The notes: a model not told the origin generated them from the letters alone. Numbered from the stretch's first letter, positions 52,716-62,646 are shown. The stretch is DNA of 64,000 nt from Clostridioides difficile (GCA_024919175.1 CP103804.1:1178001-1242000); one strand, 5' to 3'. Made by a program: numbers and translations.

Positions 52716-53846
52716 ATGAAATTTAAATCAAATGTTTTAAAGCAGTTTTTTTTAGCTGTAATTGTAATTTTTTTGGCAGGAGGTATTGTAGGCTGTAGCA
52801 AAAAAGACAAAGCTAATGAACAAGTTAGTACTGGGGAAAAATTAGAATTAAAATATGCAAGTGGATTTAGTGTTGAGACTTTAGAAAATGGAATTAAAAA
52901 GGTTGTTGATGGAGACAATAGAGAACTAATTTTAATTCCTAAAAAGATAAAAATACCTGAAAAATATAAAAATGCAAATATAGTTAGAACACCTGTAGAT
53001 AATGTATTGATAGCATCAACAACACAAGCTTGCTCTTTAAGGACAATAGGTGAGTTAGATAGTATAAAAGCAGTAACAACAGAAGAACAATATTGGACTA
53101 TCAAAGAAATTAAAAATTTAATGAAAGATGGTAAGATACATTATGTTGGCTCAAATTTAGCACCAGATTATGAAAAAATAGTAGATTTAAATCCTGACTT
53201 GACTATAGTGAGTAGTGGTTTATCGGAAGCGGATACAAAGTTTATAGATAAATTAGATGAATTGGGAATTAACTATGTTGTAGATAATGAATATAAAGAG
53301 CAAAATCCATTTGGAAGAATGGAGTGGACAAGCTTAATAGCTGCATTCTATGATAAAGAGGAGATAGCTACTAGTGAATTAGATAAAACAGTACAAAAAA
53401 TAGAAGAGGTTAGTAAAAAAATAAAAAATAAAAGTAAACCTAAAGTTGTATGGGCATCTGTATATGAAGGTAATGCTTATATAGCGCCTAAAAATTCATA
53501 TGTAGATAATATGATAAACATGGCAGGTGGAATAAATGCTTGTGCCTCAATAGATTCAAATGAAGGGCGAGTAAGTATTGAGCAATTGCATGAAGTGGCA
53601 AAAGATGCAGATATATTTGTATATTCATCAAGTTCAGATTATGCACCAAATTTAGAGTCTATAAAATCTAGTGCACCAGTGTTAGCTGACTTAGATGTTG
53701 TAAAAAAAGGTAATTTATGGGTCTTTGCTCCAGATTATTATCAATCAGTGGATAAGACAGATGAATTAGTAGTAGATTTAGTTGAGATGTTTCACCCAGG
53801 TACAACTGGTGAAAAGATTAAGCACTATATAAATTATGATAAATAA
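52716..53846 (+). CDS. btuF: Corrinoid ABC transporter substrate-binding lipoprotein
   Basis: 376 residues from the ATG at 52716 (GGAGTGAAAG upstream; a GTG at 52707 overlaps it). A lipoprotein signal with hydrophobic segment 11-26 ends at the lipid-accepting Cys27 (GGIVGC). The periplasmic-binding class III fold has ASTTQACSLRTIGELDSIKAVTT, IVDLNPDLTIVSSG and PKVVWASVYEGNAYIAPKNSYVDNMINMAGG. Together with the riboswitch, this supports B12 or corrinoid capture at the outer face of the membrane; iron-siderophore binding is the alternative for the fold. Confidence 0.88.
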   Translation: MKFKSNVLKQFFLAVIVIFLAGGIVGCSKKDKANEQVSTGEKLELKYASGFSVETLENGIKKVVDGDNRELILIPKKIKIPEKYKNANIVRTPVDNVLIASTTQACSLRTIGELDSIKAVTTEEQYWTIKEIKNLMKDGKIHYVGSNLAPDYEKIVDLNPDLTIVSSGLSEADTKFIDKLDELGINYVVDNEYKEQNPFGRMEWTSLIAAFYDKEEIATSELDKTVQKIEEVSKKIKNKSKPKVVWASVYEGNAYIAPKNSYVDNMINMAGGINACASIDSNEGRVSIEQLHEVAKDADIFVYSSSSDYAPNLESIKSSAPVLADLDVVKKGNLWVFAPDYYQSVDKTDELVVDLVEMFHPGTTGEKIKHYINYDK

Positions 53847-53919
53847 TAGAGAAGATTAAATTAACAAGTAAATTTTATAAATTTGAGTGAATGTAGTTTT
53901 TATTAAGAGGAGTATGTAG

Positions 53920-54945
53920 ATGGACTTTATCAATAAAAACAGAATTAAAAATACTACTATATTTATAACCTTAATTGTAGGTATAATCCTTACTTTTTTG
54001 ATATGTGTAGCATTTGGTTCTGTAAAAATCGAATTTAAAGAAATAATAGATGTTGTATTAAGAGGAATAGATAGTACAGAACACTATAAAATAATTTATA
54101 ATATAAGGATTCCTAGAGTTCTTGCAACTATGGTAGGAGGTGCATGTTTGGCAGTATCTGGTATTTTGCTACAGATATTTTTCAAAAACCCAATAGTTGA
54201 ACCATATATATTAGGTGTGTCTTCAGGTGCCACTTTATCAGTAGCACTTATGATTTTGGGTGGGTATACATTAGGATTTGAAAGTATAAACTCAATGAGT
54301 ATATTTATAGCAGCATTTGTAGGAGCTTTAATTGTAATGTCTATAGTTATCCTGTTTGCTAGCAAAGTAAAAAATATAACAACGCTTTTAGTGATAGGAA
54401 TTATGACTGGATATGTATGTAGTGGAATAACAAATATATTACAATCATTTGCAAATAATGAAAAATTAAAGGAATTTACGATGTGGTCTATGGGGAGTTT
54501 CTCAGGATTTACATGGGAAAAAGTAGAAGTACTTATGATAGTTGGCATATTAGGTCTTTTGATGACTATATTCATAATAAAACCTCTAAATGCTTTTTTA
54601 TTAGGAGAAGAATATGCAAAGAGTATTGGTGTAAATATAAAATTTTTTAGATTTTTAGTAGTATTTATATCGAGTATACTAGCGGCAATAGTATCAGCAT
54701 TTGCGGGTCCTATAGGATTTATTGGTCTTGCAGTACCACAAATCTCAAAATTGATATTTAGAACATCAGACAATAGAGTATTGATACCAGTAGTAATTCT
54801 TTTAGGAAGTATAGTTACAGCTCTTTGTGATTTAGTATCCAGAGTAATTTTATCACCAATAGAATTACCAATAAGTGCAATAACTTCATTATTAGGTGCT
54901 CCAATTGTAATAATGTTATTGATGAAAAGGAAGGATAGGGCTTAG
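53920..54945 (+). CDS. btuC: ABC transporter permease, BtuC/FecCD family
   Basis: 341 residues with about ten helices. IRIPRVLATMVGGACLAVSGILLQIFFKNPIVEPYILGVSSGATLSVAL and AFAGPIGFIGLAVPQISKLIF are standard FecCD/BtuC motifs, the latter the coupling region for the ATPase. AGAGGAG precedes the start. It forms the translocation channel in the cobalamin-riboswitch operon. Two bases separate its stop from the ATPase start. Confidence 0.92.
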   Translation: MDFINKNRIKNTTIFITLIVGIILTFLICVAFGSVKIEFKEIIDVVLRGIDSTEHYKIIYNIRIPRVLATMVGGACLAVSGILLQIFFKNPIVEPYILGVSSGATLSVALMILGGYTLGFESINSMSIFIAAFVGALIVMSIVILFASKVKNITTLLVIGIMTGYVCSGITNILQSFANNEKLKEFTMWSMGSFSGFTWEKVEVLMIVGILGLLMTIFIIKPLNAFLLGEEYAKSIGVNIKFFRFLVVFISSILAAIVSAFAGPIGFIGLAVPQISKLIFRTSDNRVLIPVVILLGSIVTALCDLVSRVILSPIELPISAITSLLGAPIVIMLLMKRKDRA

Positions 54946-54947
54946 AC

Positions 54948-56144
54948 ATGTTAAGAACTAATAATTTAATTGTTGGATATGATAAAAAAGTGGTTGTAAG
55001 TGATATAAACATAGAGGTGAAAAATGGAGAAATATTATGTCTTTTGGGAAGTAATGGTGCTGGAAAAACTACTATATTAAGGTCTCTATCTAAACTTATA
55101 ACACCAATAAAAGGTGAAATATATTTAAATGATGAAGATATAAGTCATATTTCCAGAAAAACACTATCTAAAAAGATGGCCTTAGTACTTACAAATAGAT
55201 TGTTAGGAGATTTAATGACGGTACAAGATGTAGTTAATATGGGAAGATACCCTTATACAGGATTTTTTGGGAATCTATCTAAAAAAGATTTAATGATGGT
55301 AGATGATTCATTAGAATCTGTAAATGCACTTCATTTAAAAAAAAGATATTTTGATGAACTTAGTGATGGTGAAAAACAAAAGGTATTGGTTGCAAGAGCA
55401 TTAGTTCAAGAGCCAGAAATAATAATATTAGATGAACCTACAACTCATTTAGATATAAAGCATAGATTGGAACTTATGAACATACTAAAAAAATTAAGTA
55501 AGGAAAAATCAATATCAGTAATACTTTCATTACATGAAATAGATATAGCACTAAAAAGTTGTGATAAGGTTGTTCTTGTGAAAAATAACAAAATTATAGC
55601 GTATGGTCAGCCAGAAGATATGGTAGATGAAAATATGATAAATTCACTTTATGAACTAGATGATAAAAATTTTAACAGTTTATTGGGTGCAGTAGAAATT
55701 AGCAATAAATCAAAGAATGACGTTTTTATAATTGGTGGAGGCGGTAAAGCAACACCAGTCTACAGAGCTTTTACTAAAAGAGGCATAGGTATATATTCTG
55801 GCATAATACATGAAAATGATATTGATTATGAAATTGGTAGGACTATGGGCATAAAGTTATTTACAGAAAAGCCATTTGAGCCAATAAGTGATGAAAGTTT
55901 CGATTTGGCTATTAGAAATTTAAATAATTCTAAGATTATAATAGATACAGGATTTAGTGTGGGAGAGACAAATAAAAGAAATATAGACATTATAAAAGAG
56001 GCTTTAAAATTGGATAAAAAAGTTTACTCATTTAGAACTAAAAGTGAAGGTAATGATTATTATAAGCGTTTGAGTGGTAATATAGAATATGTAGATAAAG
56101 TTTCTAAAATAGTGGATAGTATAGATACAAATAACTTATTGTAA
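54948..56144 (+). CDS. btuD: ABC transporter ATPase (BtuD-like) with extra C-terminal domain
   Basis: 398 residues, against about 250 for ordinary BtuD. The nucleotide-binding domain has Walker A GSNGAGKTT near 35-43, signature LSDGEKQK, Walker B IIILDEPTTHLD and the H-loop LSLHEID. Residues about 260-398 form a separate Rossmann-like domain starting DVFIIGGGGKATPVYRAFTKRGIGIYSG and containing IIIDTGFSVGETNKRN. Its function is unrecognised; it may bind a nucleotide or corrinoid. It couples ATP hydrolysis to import through the permease encoded just upstream. A terminator follows. Confidence 0.88.
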   Translation: MLRTNNLIVGYDKKVVVSDINIEVKNGEILCLLGSNGAGKTTILRSLSKLITPIKGEIYLNDEDISHISRKTLSKKMALVLTNRLLGDLMTVQDVVNMGRYPYTGFFGNLSKKDLMMVDDSLESVNALHLKKRYFDELSDGEKQKVLVARALVQEPEIIILDEPTTHLDIKHRLELMNILKKLSKEKSISVILSLHEIDIALKSCDKVVLVKNNKIIAYGQPEDMVDENMINSLYELDDKNFNSLLGAVEISNKSKNDVFIIGGGGKATPVYRAFTKRGIGIYSGIIHENDIDYEIGRTMGIKLFTEKPFEPISDESFDLAIRNLNNSKIIIDTGFSVGETNKRNIDIIKEALKLDKKVYSFRTKSEGNDYYKRLSGNIEYVDKVSKIVDSIDTNNLL

Positions 56145-56183
56145 ATTGTAATTTATGAGATATTTAGAAATGATAAAATACAT

Positions 56184-56253
56184 AAAAGAGTATCGTAAGT
56201 AGATTTCTAAAGTGTTTAAAGTACATTTTTTAAATCTCTAGATACTCTTTTTT
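56184..56253. terminator. Terminator of the B12 importer operon
   Basis: AAAAGAGTATC / GATACTCTTTTTT with inner pairing AGATTT/AAATCT. It lies between converging genes and the A/T flanks allow use in both directions. Confidence 0.8.
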
Positions 56254-56326
56254 AGAAATTATTTATTTAGTGATACATTTTTTACTATGTATTTTTAATT
56301 ACATACTTAAATAAGAAAATAATACT

Positions 56327-57052
56327 TTATAGATATCCAATAGCTTCTTCTCTAGTTAAAAAAAAGTGAATTCCTGTAGTTGATTCCTTCCATCTATTTT
56401 CATGAAAATCTTCAGCTACTACCATTTCTCCTACTCGATATATAAAATTTTCATCAACATATGCACGAGCACTTTTAAAAGATTCTTTACCATCTATACT
56501 TGTAATTGACAGTACTTTTGCTTTATCGCATCTACAAGCATTTGATGTAGCAGATACTCTTTTTGCATCACTTGGTATCAATAATTGTACCATTCTAAAA
56601 TTAAAACATTTTTTATAAGCTACAAATGCACCTGTTTCAGGACAGTATAACTTAAAAAAACAAGTACTCTCATCTGATATTACTCCATCCAATGTAGCAT
56701 ATTCCAAATTAGAATTTTCTAAATTAGCTCCTCTAATATCTGAGTTAGACAAATCACAAAATCTAAAGTTAGCACCACTTAAGTCTACATTTTTTAATAT
56801 AGAATTTTTTAATGAACAGTCTGAAAAATAAGAATTCTTAAAACTAGAGTTTTTTAAATCTGCTTTTTCTAAATTTAAATTGATAAGGTCAGACCACGAA
56901 AAGTCAATATTACTTAAACAATATCCACTTAAATCCATATTTTCTAATCTTACTTCTTTTAAATCTGCCTTTTCTCCATCATTATTATTTTTAAGCCATA
57001 AATAATGTTTTTCAAGTGTTTTTTCTAATTCTTGTCTAGAAATAGTTTTCAT
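56327..57052 (-). CDS. Pentapeptide repeat protein with Cys-containing C-terminal domain
   Basis: 241 residues from the ATG at 57052 (GAAGGTGATTTTA upstream; a GTG at 57067 overlaps that site). Residues about 33-125 are pentapeptide repeats of the A(D/N)Lxx type (ADLKNSSFKNSYFSD, NVDLSGANFRFCDLSNSDIRGANLENSNLEYATLDG), forming a square beta-helix. Residues 130-241 are a separate domain (CPETGAFVAYKKCF, SNACRCDKAKVLSI, GIHFFLTREEAIGYL), like a DUF5758-type region. It has no signal peptide. Some pentapeptide proteins mimic DNA and protect gyrase; nothing here proves that. Confidence 0.85.
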   Translation of the reverse strand: MKTISRQELEKTLEKHYLWLKNNNDGEKADLKEVRLENMDLSGYCLSNIDFSWSDLINLNLEKADLKNSSFKNSYFSDCSLKNSILKNVDLSGANFRFCDLSNSDIRGANLENSNLEYATLDGVISDESTCFFKLYCPETGAFVAYKKCFNFRMVQLLIPSDAKRVSATSNACRCDKAKVLSITSIDGKESFKSARAYVDENFIYRVGEMVVAEDFHENRWKESTTGIHFFLTREEAIGYL

Positions 57053-57344
57053 TAAAATCACCTTCACGAATTTATTTTTATATATTTAGTAGCAAAATAG
57101 TCATATATTTAATTATATAACAATACGCAAAAAACTTCTCAACAATATATAAAATATTAAATATATTATTGAGGATTTATTATCTCTAGTAACATATAAA
57201 CATTGAGTAAATTATTTTTGGGTGCTATTTAGGAATTAAGACAAAAAAAAGGAGACAATAATTATAGATTTAGGATTAACTTTAACTTCTTTAAACAAAA
57301 ATAATATTAGTGATATAATAATAAAAGTTTAGATATAAAAAAAT

Positions 57345-57402
57345 TTGTGTATATACTATATGTAGTATATAATAGATAAAGCACTGACTATATGTAGTGC
57401 TT
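57345..57402 (+). promoter_or_regulatory. nrdE promoter with tandem NrdR boxes
   Basis: TTGTGT (57345-57350), 17 bp, TATAAT (57368-57373). Two NrdR-type sites share the core CTATATGTAG at 57356-57365 (between -35 and -10) and 57388-57397 (at the start site). They are exactly 32 bp apart, about three helical turns, as NrdR needs. The second also forms AAAGCACT/AGTGCTTT. The remaining DNA 57068-57344 holds only a dubious ATT-started frame. Confidence 0.85.
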
Positions 57403-57537
57403 TTGTTTTTCAAAAATACTCATTATGTTTCTATAATTACAGGTTATTTTTGGAATTTAAACTGATAAATATCAAAAAAATAATAAGCAAAATAAACGAA
57501 ATTATAGCACAAGATTATGTTAAAAGGACGGTAAATA

Positions 57538-59637
57538 ATGAATTGGATAGAGCTTAACAATCAAGTGATAATTAAAAATGAACAAGGCAAATATCAGCTG
57601 GAAAAGGATAAGGAAGCCCTAAGTAGTTACATAGAAGAATTTATAAATCCAAAATTAAAGAAATTTGACAATCTAGAGGAAAGATTGAAGTACTTAATAG
57701 ATGAAGGTTATTATTTGGAAGAAGTAATACATAAATATAGTATGGATTTTATTAAAAACATATACAAACTTATTAAAGAACATAAATTTAAATTTCAGTC
57801 ATATATGAGTGCAAATAAATTTTATCAAAATTATGCATTAAAAAGTAATGATGGAAAAGAGATATTAGAAACATATAATGAAAAAGTATTAATTGTAGCC
57901 TTAACATTAGGAAATGGTGATGAGAGTTTAGCTTTAAACTTGGCAGACAAAATAGTAAAACAAGAATTCCAACCAGCAACTCCTACATTTTTAAATGCTG
58001 GAAGAAAAAGAGCAGGAGAAATGGTATCATGTTTTTTACTATCTGTAGAAGATAGTACAGAAGGTATTTCATATGCTATCTCTTCCTCAAATCATTTATC
58101 AAAAATAGGTGGAGGGGTTGCACTAAACTTATCTAAGCTTAGAGCATCAGGTGAATCTATTAAAGATATAGAGGGTGCAGCTGGAGGTGTTGTTGGAGTA
58201 GCTAAAATGTTGGAACAATCATTCAGCTATTTTAACCAAATGGGAGCTAGACAAGGTTCTGGTGCAGTTTATCTCACAGTATTTCATCCTGATTTTGAAT
58301 TATTGATGGATACTAAAAAGATAAATGCTGATGAAAAAATAAGACTTGCTACATTATCGTTAGGAGCTATTATACCTGATAAATTTATGGAATTAGCAGA
58401 AAAAAATGAAGTAGCCTATGCATTTTATCCTCATACTGTATACAAAAAGTATGGAGTTTACCTTGACGAGATAGAAATGAGTGAGTGGTATGATAGGTTA
58501 GCTAATGACAACGATATAAGAAAAAAAGAAATAAACCCTAGACAAATGTTAACTAAAATAGCACAAATGCAACAAGAAAGTGGATATCCATATGTAGTGT
58601 ACATAGATACAGCCAATAGGGAACATACATTGAAAGAGGTTGGTATGGTAAAAATGTCTAACTTGTGCTGTGAAATATTCCAATATCAAACATCTTCAGA
58701 AATAGAAGGTTATGGTGGAGAAAATAAATGGGGGCAAGATATAAGTTGTAACCTTGGTTCTTTAAATATAGCAAATGTTATGGACAATAAAACTATAGAA
58801 AGTACAGTTGAGACATCAATAAGAGCATTGACATTTGTAGCAGATAAAACAGACATAAAGCCAGTACCAACTGTAAATAATAGTAATAGTAAGTCTCATT
58901 CTATAGGATTGGGGGCTATGAATCTGCATGGATATTTAGTAAGAGAAAATATTTTATATACTTCAGAGGATGCTGTGGAGTTTTCTGATGTGTTTTTTGC
59001 AATGGTTAGATACTATTCAATTAAAGCATCTATGAAAATAGCTATAGAAAAAAATCAAACTTTTGAAGGGTTTGAAAAATCAGAGTATGCTAAGGGAAGA
59101 AAGAGCAAGGTATTATCAAAATACTATGAACAATCTTACCTACCTAAGTCGGAAAAGGTAAAAGCATTATTTGAAGGTATTTATATACCAACAAAAGAAG
59201 ATTGGACAAAATTATTGGATGATGTCAAAGAAAAAGGTATATATAATGCATATTTAATGGCAATAGCACCAACTCAAAGCATTAGTTATGTTCAAAATGC
59301 AACATCAAGTATAATGCCAATTACTGAGCCAGTAGAAGTAAGAACATATGGAGATTCAACTACAATATATCCAATGCCGTTTTTAACTAATGAAAATATG
59401 TTGTATTATCAATCGGCATATAGAATGGATATGAGAAAAGTTATAGATTTAGTATCAACAGTTCAACAACATGTTGACCAAGGAATATCAACAACATTGT
59501 TTGTTACAGATGAAAAGACAACTAGAGATATAGCTAGACAATACATATATGCATATAAAAAAGGTCTGAAAAGTTTATATTACACAAGAACAAAGATGAC
59601 AAGAGATACTCATGAGTGTCTAGTATGTTCAGTATAA
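57538..59637 (+). CDS. nrdE: Class Ib ribonucleotide reductase alpha subunit
   Basis: 699 residues, normal NrdE length, and without the N-terminal ATP-cone of class Ia. It reduces ribonucleoside diphosphates to deoxy forms. Visible features include FQPATPTFLNAGRKRAGEMVSCFLLSVEDS with the first redox Cys, KMSNLCCEIFQ with the thiyl-radical Cys, ATSSIMPITEPVE near the active site, and the C-terminal redox pair in HECLVCSV. AAAGGACGG precedes the start. It is co-transcribed with nrdF 12 bp downstream under NrdR control. Confidence 0.95.
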   Translation: MNWIELNNQVIIKNEQGKYQLEKDKEALSSYIEEFINPKLKKFDNLEERLKYLIDEGYYLEEVIHKYSMDFIKNIYKLIKEHKFKFQSYMSANKFYQNYALKSNDGKEILETYNEKVLIVALTLGNGDESLALNLADKIVKQEFQPATPTFLNAGRKRAGEMVSCFLLSVEDSTEGISYAISSSNHLSKIGGGVALNLSKLRASGESIKDIEGAAGGVVGVAKMLEQSFSYFNQMGARQGSGAVYLTVFHPDFELLMDTKKINADEKIRLATLSLGAIIPDKFMELAEKNEVAYAFYPHTVYKKYGVYLDEIEMSEWYDRLANDNDIRKKEINPRQMLTKIAQMQQESGYPYVVYIDTANREHTLKEVGMVKMSNLCCEIFQYQTSSEIEGYGGENKWGQDISCNLGSLNIANVMDNKTIESTVETSIRALTFVADKTDIKPVPTVNNSNSKSHSIGLGAMNLHGYLVRENILYTSEDAVEFSDVFFAMVRYYSIKASMKIAIEKNQTFEGFEKSEYAKGRKSKVLSKYYEQSYLPKSEKVKALFEGIYIPTKEDWTKLLDDVKEKGIYNAYLMAIAPTQSISYVQNATSSIMPITEPVEVRTYGDSTTIYPMPFLTNENMLYYQSAYRMDMRKVIDLVSTVQQHVDQGISTTLFVTDEKTTRDIARQYIYAYKKGLKSLYYTRTKMTRDTHECLVCSV

Positions 59638-59649
59638 GGAGATAAATAT

Positions 59650-60621
59650 ATGACATTTAAATTACATAAAACACATGATGCAGTTAATTGGAATAAAGAA
59701 GAAGATGGATTCACGCAGGCTTTTTGGGAACAAAATGTAAAACAGTTTTGGCTTCCTGAAGAAATATCTGTTTCTAAAGATATTAAGGTGTGGAATGAAT
59801 TAAGTGATAAAGAAAAAGACTTATATAAAAAAGTATTGGGTGGACTTACATTGTTGGATACAAAGCAGGGGAATAATGGGATTCCATCGATGATGAGTTT
59901 AACAGATAATCTTCAAAGAAAAGCAGTTTTATCTTTTATGGGTACTATGGAAGAAATACATGCAAAAAGTTATTCTTCTATATTTATGACATTGCTTTCC
60001 AACTCTGAGATAGATGATTTATTTGAATGGATAGAAACAGAGCCAACATTACAACGAAAGGCTGATTTAGTTTTAGCTCAATATGAAAATACTACAAACC
60101 AAAAGAATTTATATTTATCAATGGTTACAAGTGTATTTTTAGAGAGTTTCTTGTTTTATTCAGGATTTTTTTATCCATTGTATATGTCTGGTCAAGGAAA
60201 AATGGTGGCTAGTGGAGAAATAATATCACTTATTCTTAGAGATGAGTCTTTACATGGTAAATATATAGGGCTTCTTGCACAAGAAATATACAACTCATTT
60301 GACAATAATGATAAGAAAAAATTAGAAGATGAGATGTATTCAATACTTCATAGTCTTATGGAAAATGAGATAGAGTACACAAATGTTATATACAAAGAAA
60401 GTGGGTTTGAAGAAGAGGTCGTAGATTTTTTGAAATACAATGCGAATAGAGCTTTAGAAAATTTAGGATTTGAGAAGTTATATACTGTAGGGGCTATAAA
60501 TCCAATTGTATTAAATGGTCTTAGTACTGAAACTAAAACACATGATTTCTTTTCAACTAAGGGTAATGGATACCAAAAAGGAGTGTATGAGGAATTAGAA
60601 GATGAAGATTTTATAATATAA
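59650..60621 (+). CDS. nrdF: Class Ib ribonucleotide reductase beta subunit
   Basis: 323 residues. Metal ligands are visible in MEEIHAKSYSSIF and LILRDESLHGKYIG. The protein is of ordinary NrdF length and ends in the acidic tail EELEDEDFII that docks on NrdE. The manganese or iron cofactor forms the tyrosyl radical; class Ib normally needs the flavodoxin NrdI, which is not encoded nearby. AAGGAGATAAATAT precedes the start. A GTGACA/TGTCAC hairpin with four T follows at 60637-60658. Confidence 0.94.
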   Translation: MTFKLHKTHDAVNWNKEEDGFTQAFWEQNVKQFWLPEEISVSKDIKVWNELSDKEKDLYKKVLGGLTLLDTKQGNNGIPSMMSLTDNLQRKAVLSFMGTMEEIHAKSYSSIFMTLLSNSEIDDLFEWIETEPTLQRKADLVLAQYENTTNQKNLYLSMVTSVFLESFLFYSGFFYPLYMSGQGKMVASGEIISLILRDESLHGKYIGLLAQEIYNSFDNNDKKKLEDEMYSILHSLMENEIEYTNVIYKESGFEEEVVDFLKYNANRALENLGFEKLYTVGAINPIVLNGLSTETKTHDFFSTKGNGYQKGVYEELEDEDFII

Positions 60622-60636
60622 TTTGTTTCATAAAAT

Positions 60637-60658
60637 GTGACATACTGTTGTCACTTTT
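60637..60658 (+). terminator. Weak terminator-like hairpin after nrdF
   Basis: GTGACA / TGTCAC with a 6-base loop and TTTT, 16 bases past the stop codon. Confidence 0.5.
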
Positions 60659-60705
60659 AGCATGATAATATCAATGTATAAAATATATATACGGAGGTAT
60701 TTTTT

Positions 60706-61335
60706 ATGAAATATGAATGGAGAAAAAAAGATAAAAAGTTATATTTACCTAATGAGAATCCTGCAATAGTTGAAGTTCCAGAACAGAAATTTATTATGAT
60801 AAAAGGAAAAGGAAATCCAAATGATAAAGAATTTAGTGATGCAATTGGTGTTCTATACTCTTTAGCATATGCAATAAAAACTATGCCTAAAAAGGGGATT
60901 GAGCCAGAAGGTTATTTTGATTATACTGTTTTTCCTTTAGAGGCTCTATGGGATAAAACAGAAGAGAGTAAATGCTCAAGTACACTTATTAAGGAAGAAT
61001 TGATTTATACTATAATGATACGTCAACCAGATTTTGTTACACAAGATTTATTAAGTAAAGCAATTGAGATAGTAAAAAAGAAAAAGCCACATAATATGAT
61101 TGAAAATGTTGAGTTTGGAATTATTAATGATGGATTATGTGTTCAAATGCTTCATAAAGGTTCATATGACAATGAACCAGAAAGTTTTAATATTATGAAT
61201 GAATTTTGCAAGGAAAATAAGTTTATAAGAAAATCTGATATACATCGTGAAATATATATAACTAATGAAAGTAAAGTATCAAATGTTGATTTATTAAAAA
61301 CTGTTTTGCGCTTTGAAGTAAAAAAGGAGATGTAA
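60706..61335 (+). CDS. GyrI-like small-molecule-binding domain protein
   Basis: 209 residues, GyrI/SOUL-type domain: IVEVPEQKFIMIKGKGNPNDKEFSDAIGVLYSLAYAIK, then GIEPEGYFDYTVFPLEALWD and MLHKGSYDNEPESFNIMNEFCKEN. ACGGAGGTATTTT precedes the start. These stand-alone domains bind small lipophilic ligands, and some act as hydrolases. The next gene, a WYL regulator 51 bp downstream, commonly accompanies them. The function is unknown. Confidence 0.88.
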   Translation: MKYEWRKKDKKLYLPNENPAIVEVPEQKFIMIKGKGNPNDKEFSDAIGVLYSLAYAIKTMPKKGIEPEGYFDYTVFPLEALWDKTEESKCSSTLIKEELIYTIMIRQPDFVTQDLLSKAIEIVKKKKPHNMIENVEFGIINDGLCVQMLHKGSYDNEPESFNIMNEFCKENKFIRKSDIHREIYITNESKVSNVDLLKTVLRFEVKKEM

Positions 61336-61386
61336 GTATATATATTGCTTTATTGTTATACTATAATAAAGTAATGAGGTGATTAT

Positions 61387-62286
61387 ATGAAAAGTAATAG
61401 ATTATTTGAAATTATTTATATCCTGCTAGGTAAGAAAAAAATAACTGCAACAGAATTAGCTGAACATTTTGAAGTATCTAGACGTACTATTTGTAGAGAT
61501 ATTGAAATATTGTCATCTTCTGGGATTCCAATTTATACTGGCAAAGGTAGAAATGGTGGTATAGGTATTTTAGATAATTTTACTTTTGATAAATCTATTT
61601 TATCTGAGCAAGAGCAGAAAGAAATTTTAGCTTCACTGGAGAGTTTAAACGCACTTAAGTATCCAAATATTGATTCTACACTGGCAAAACTTAAACCTTT
61701 ATTTTCTAAATCAGATACAAATTGGATAAGTGTTGATTTTTCTCATTGGGGTAGTGATGATAGAGAAAAAGATAAATTTGTAAAGATAAAATCTGCTATA
61801 TTAGATTGTAATATTATAACTTTTGAATATATCGACACTTATGGAAAAATGAGTTCACGTTGTGTAGAGCCACTTATGATTTGGTTTAAAGAAAAATCAT
61901 GGTATCTTAAAGCATATTGTCGAAAAAAAAATGATTATAGAATTTTTAAAATTATAAGGATGAGAAATATCTGCGTTTGTGAGCAAACTTTTCTAAGGCG
62001 TATATCAACAGAAGCAGGAGAAATAAAAGAAAGCGAGTATAAAAATATCATTTTGAAATTGAAAATTTCTAAAGATATAGCATATAGAGTATATGACGAA
62101 TTTGATATTGACAATATATCAGATGATAACAATGGAAATTTTATAGTGACTGTACAATATCCACAAAACGACTGGATTTATGGATATATACTTTCTTTTG
62201 GAAAAAATATTGAGGTATTAGAACCAATGGATATTAGAGATAAGATTTTACAGATTATTGATGATATTAAAATAAAATATTTGTGA
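61387..62286 (+). CDS. YafY-type HTH/WYL transcriptional regulator
   Basis: 299 residues. N-terminal winged helix of DeoR type (MKSNRLFEIIYILLGKKKITATELAEHFEVSRRTICRDIEILSSSGIPIYTGKGRNGGI). WYL domain about 130-215 (IITFEYIDTYGKMSSRCVEPLMIWFKEKSWYLKAYCRKKNDYRIFKIIRM), with WYLKAYC carrying the name-giving residues, then a C-terminal extension. GAGGTGATT precedes the start. It probably regulates the GyrI-like gene directly upstream. The WYL ligand is unknown (oligonucleotides or nucleotides in some members). Confidence 0.92.
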   Translation: MKSNRLFEIIYILLGKKKITATELAEHFEVSRRTICRDIEILSSSGIPIYTGKGRNGGIGILDNFTFDKSILSEQEQKEILASLESLNALKYPNIDSTLAKLKPLFSKSDTNWISVDFSHWGSDDREKDKFVKIKSAILDCNIITFEYIDTYGKMSSRCVEPLMIWFKEKSWYLKAYCRKKNDYRIFKIIRMRNICVCEQTFLRRISTEAGEIKESEYKNIILKLKISKDIAYRVYDEFDIDNISDDNNGNFIVTVQYPQNDWIYGYILSFGKNIEVLEPMDIRDKILQIIDDIKIKYL

Positions 62287-62294
62287 TTAGTGTA

Positions 62295-62344
62295 AAGGGG
62301 GTATCTCAAAATGAACTTTTTAGTTCATGAGATACTCTTTTTTT
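62295..62344 (+). terminator. Intrinsic terminator
   Basis: GGGGGTATCTCA ... TGAACT / AGTTCA ... TGAGATACTC, followed by seven T. It lies immediately after the WYL regulator. Confidence 0.92.
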
Positions 62345-62646
62345 GTGAAATCAAATATATTTTCATCATTTCAACAATGAAAAAGAGGCTTATCTCTATT
62401 TTAAGATAGCCATTTTTTAGTCAAATAGTAAAGTATAATTTAATTTTTTTATCATATTTTTATTCTTAAAGGTGTAGAATTAATATGAAATTATCTATGA
62501 TAATGATGTATATGTCATTATAAGTAGATTAATAGCAATATGTATATGTCAATATTAAAATGAATTAAATATATTGTTTAAAAAATATAAGTATAATAGT
62601 AAAAAAATGTAAATAAACATTACTTTTTTAAGAAAAAATTAATATA

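Noticed and set aside
57261..57332. 24-codon frame after AAGGAGACAATA, starting with ATT, upstream of nrdE
   Set aside because: No ATG, GTG or TTG start. ATT initiation is very rare and the peptide has no recognisable features.
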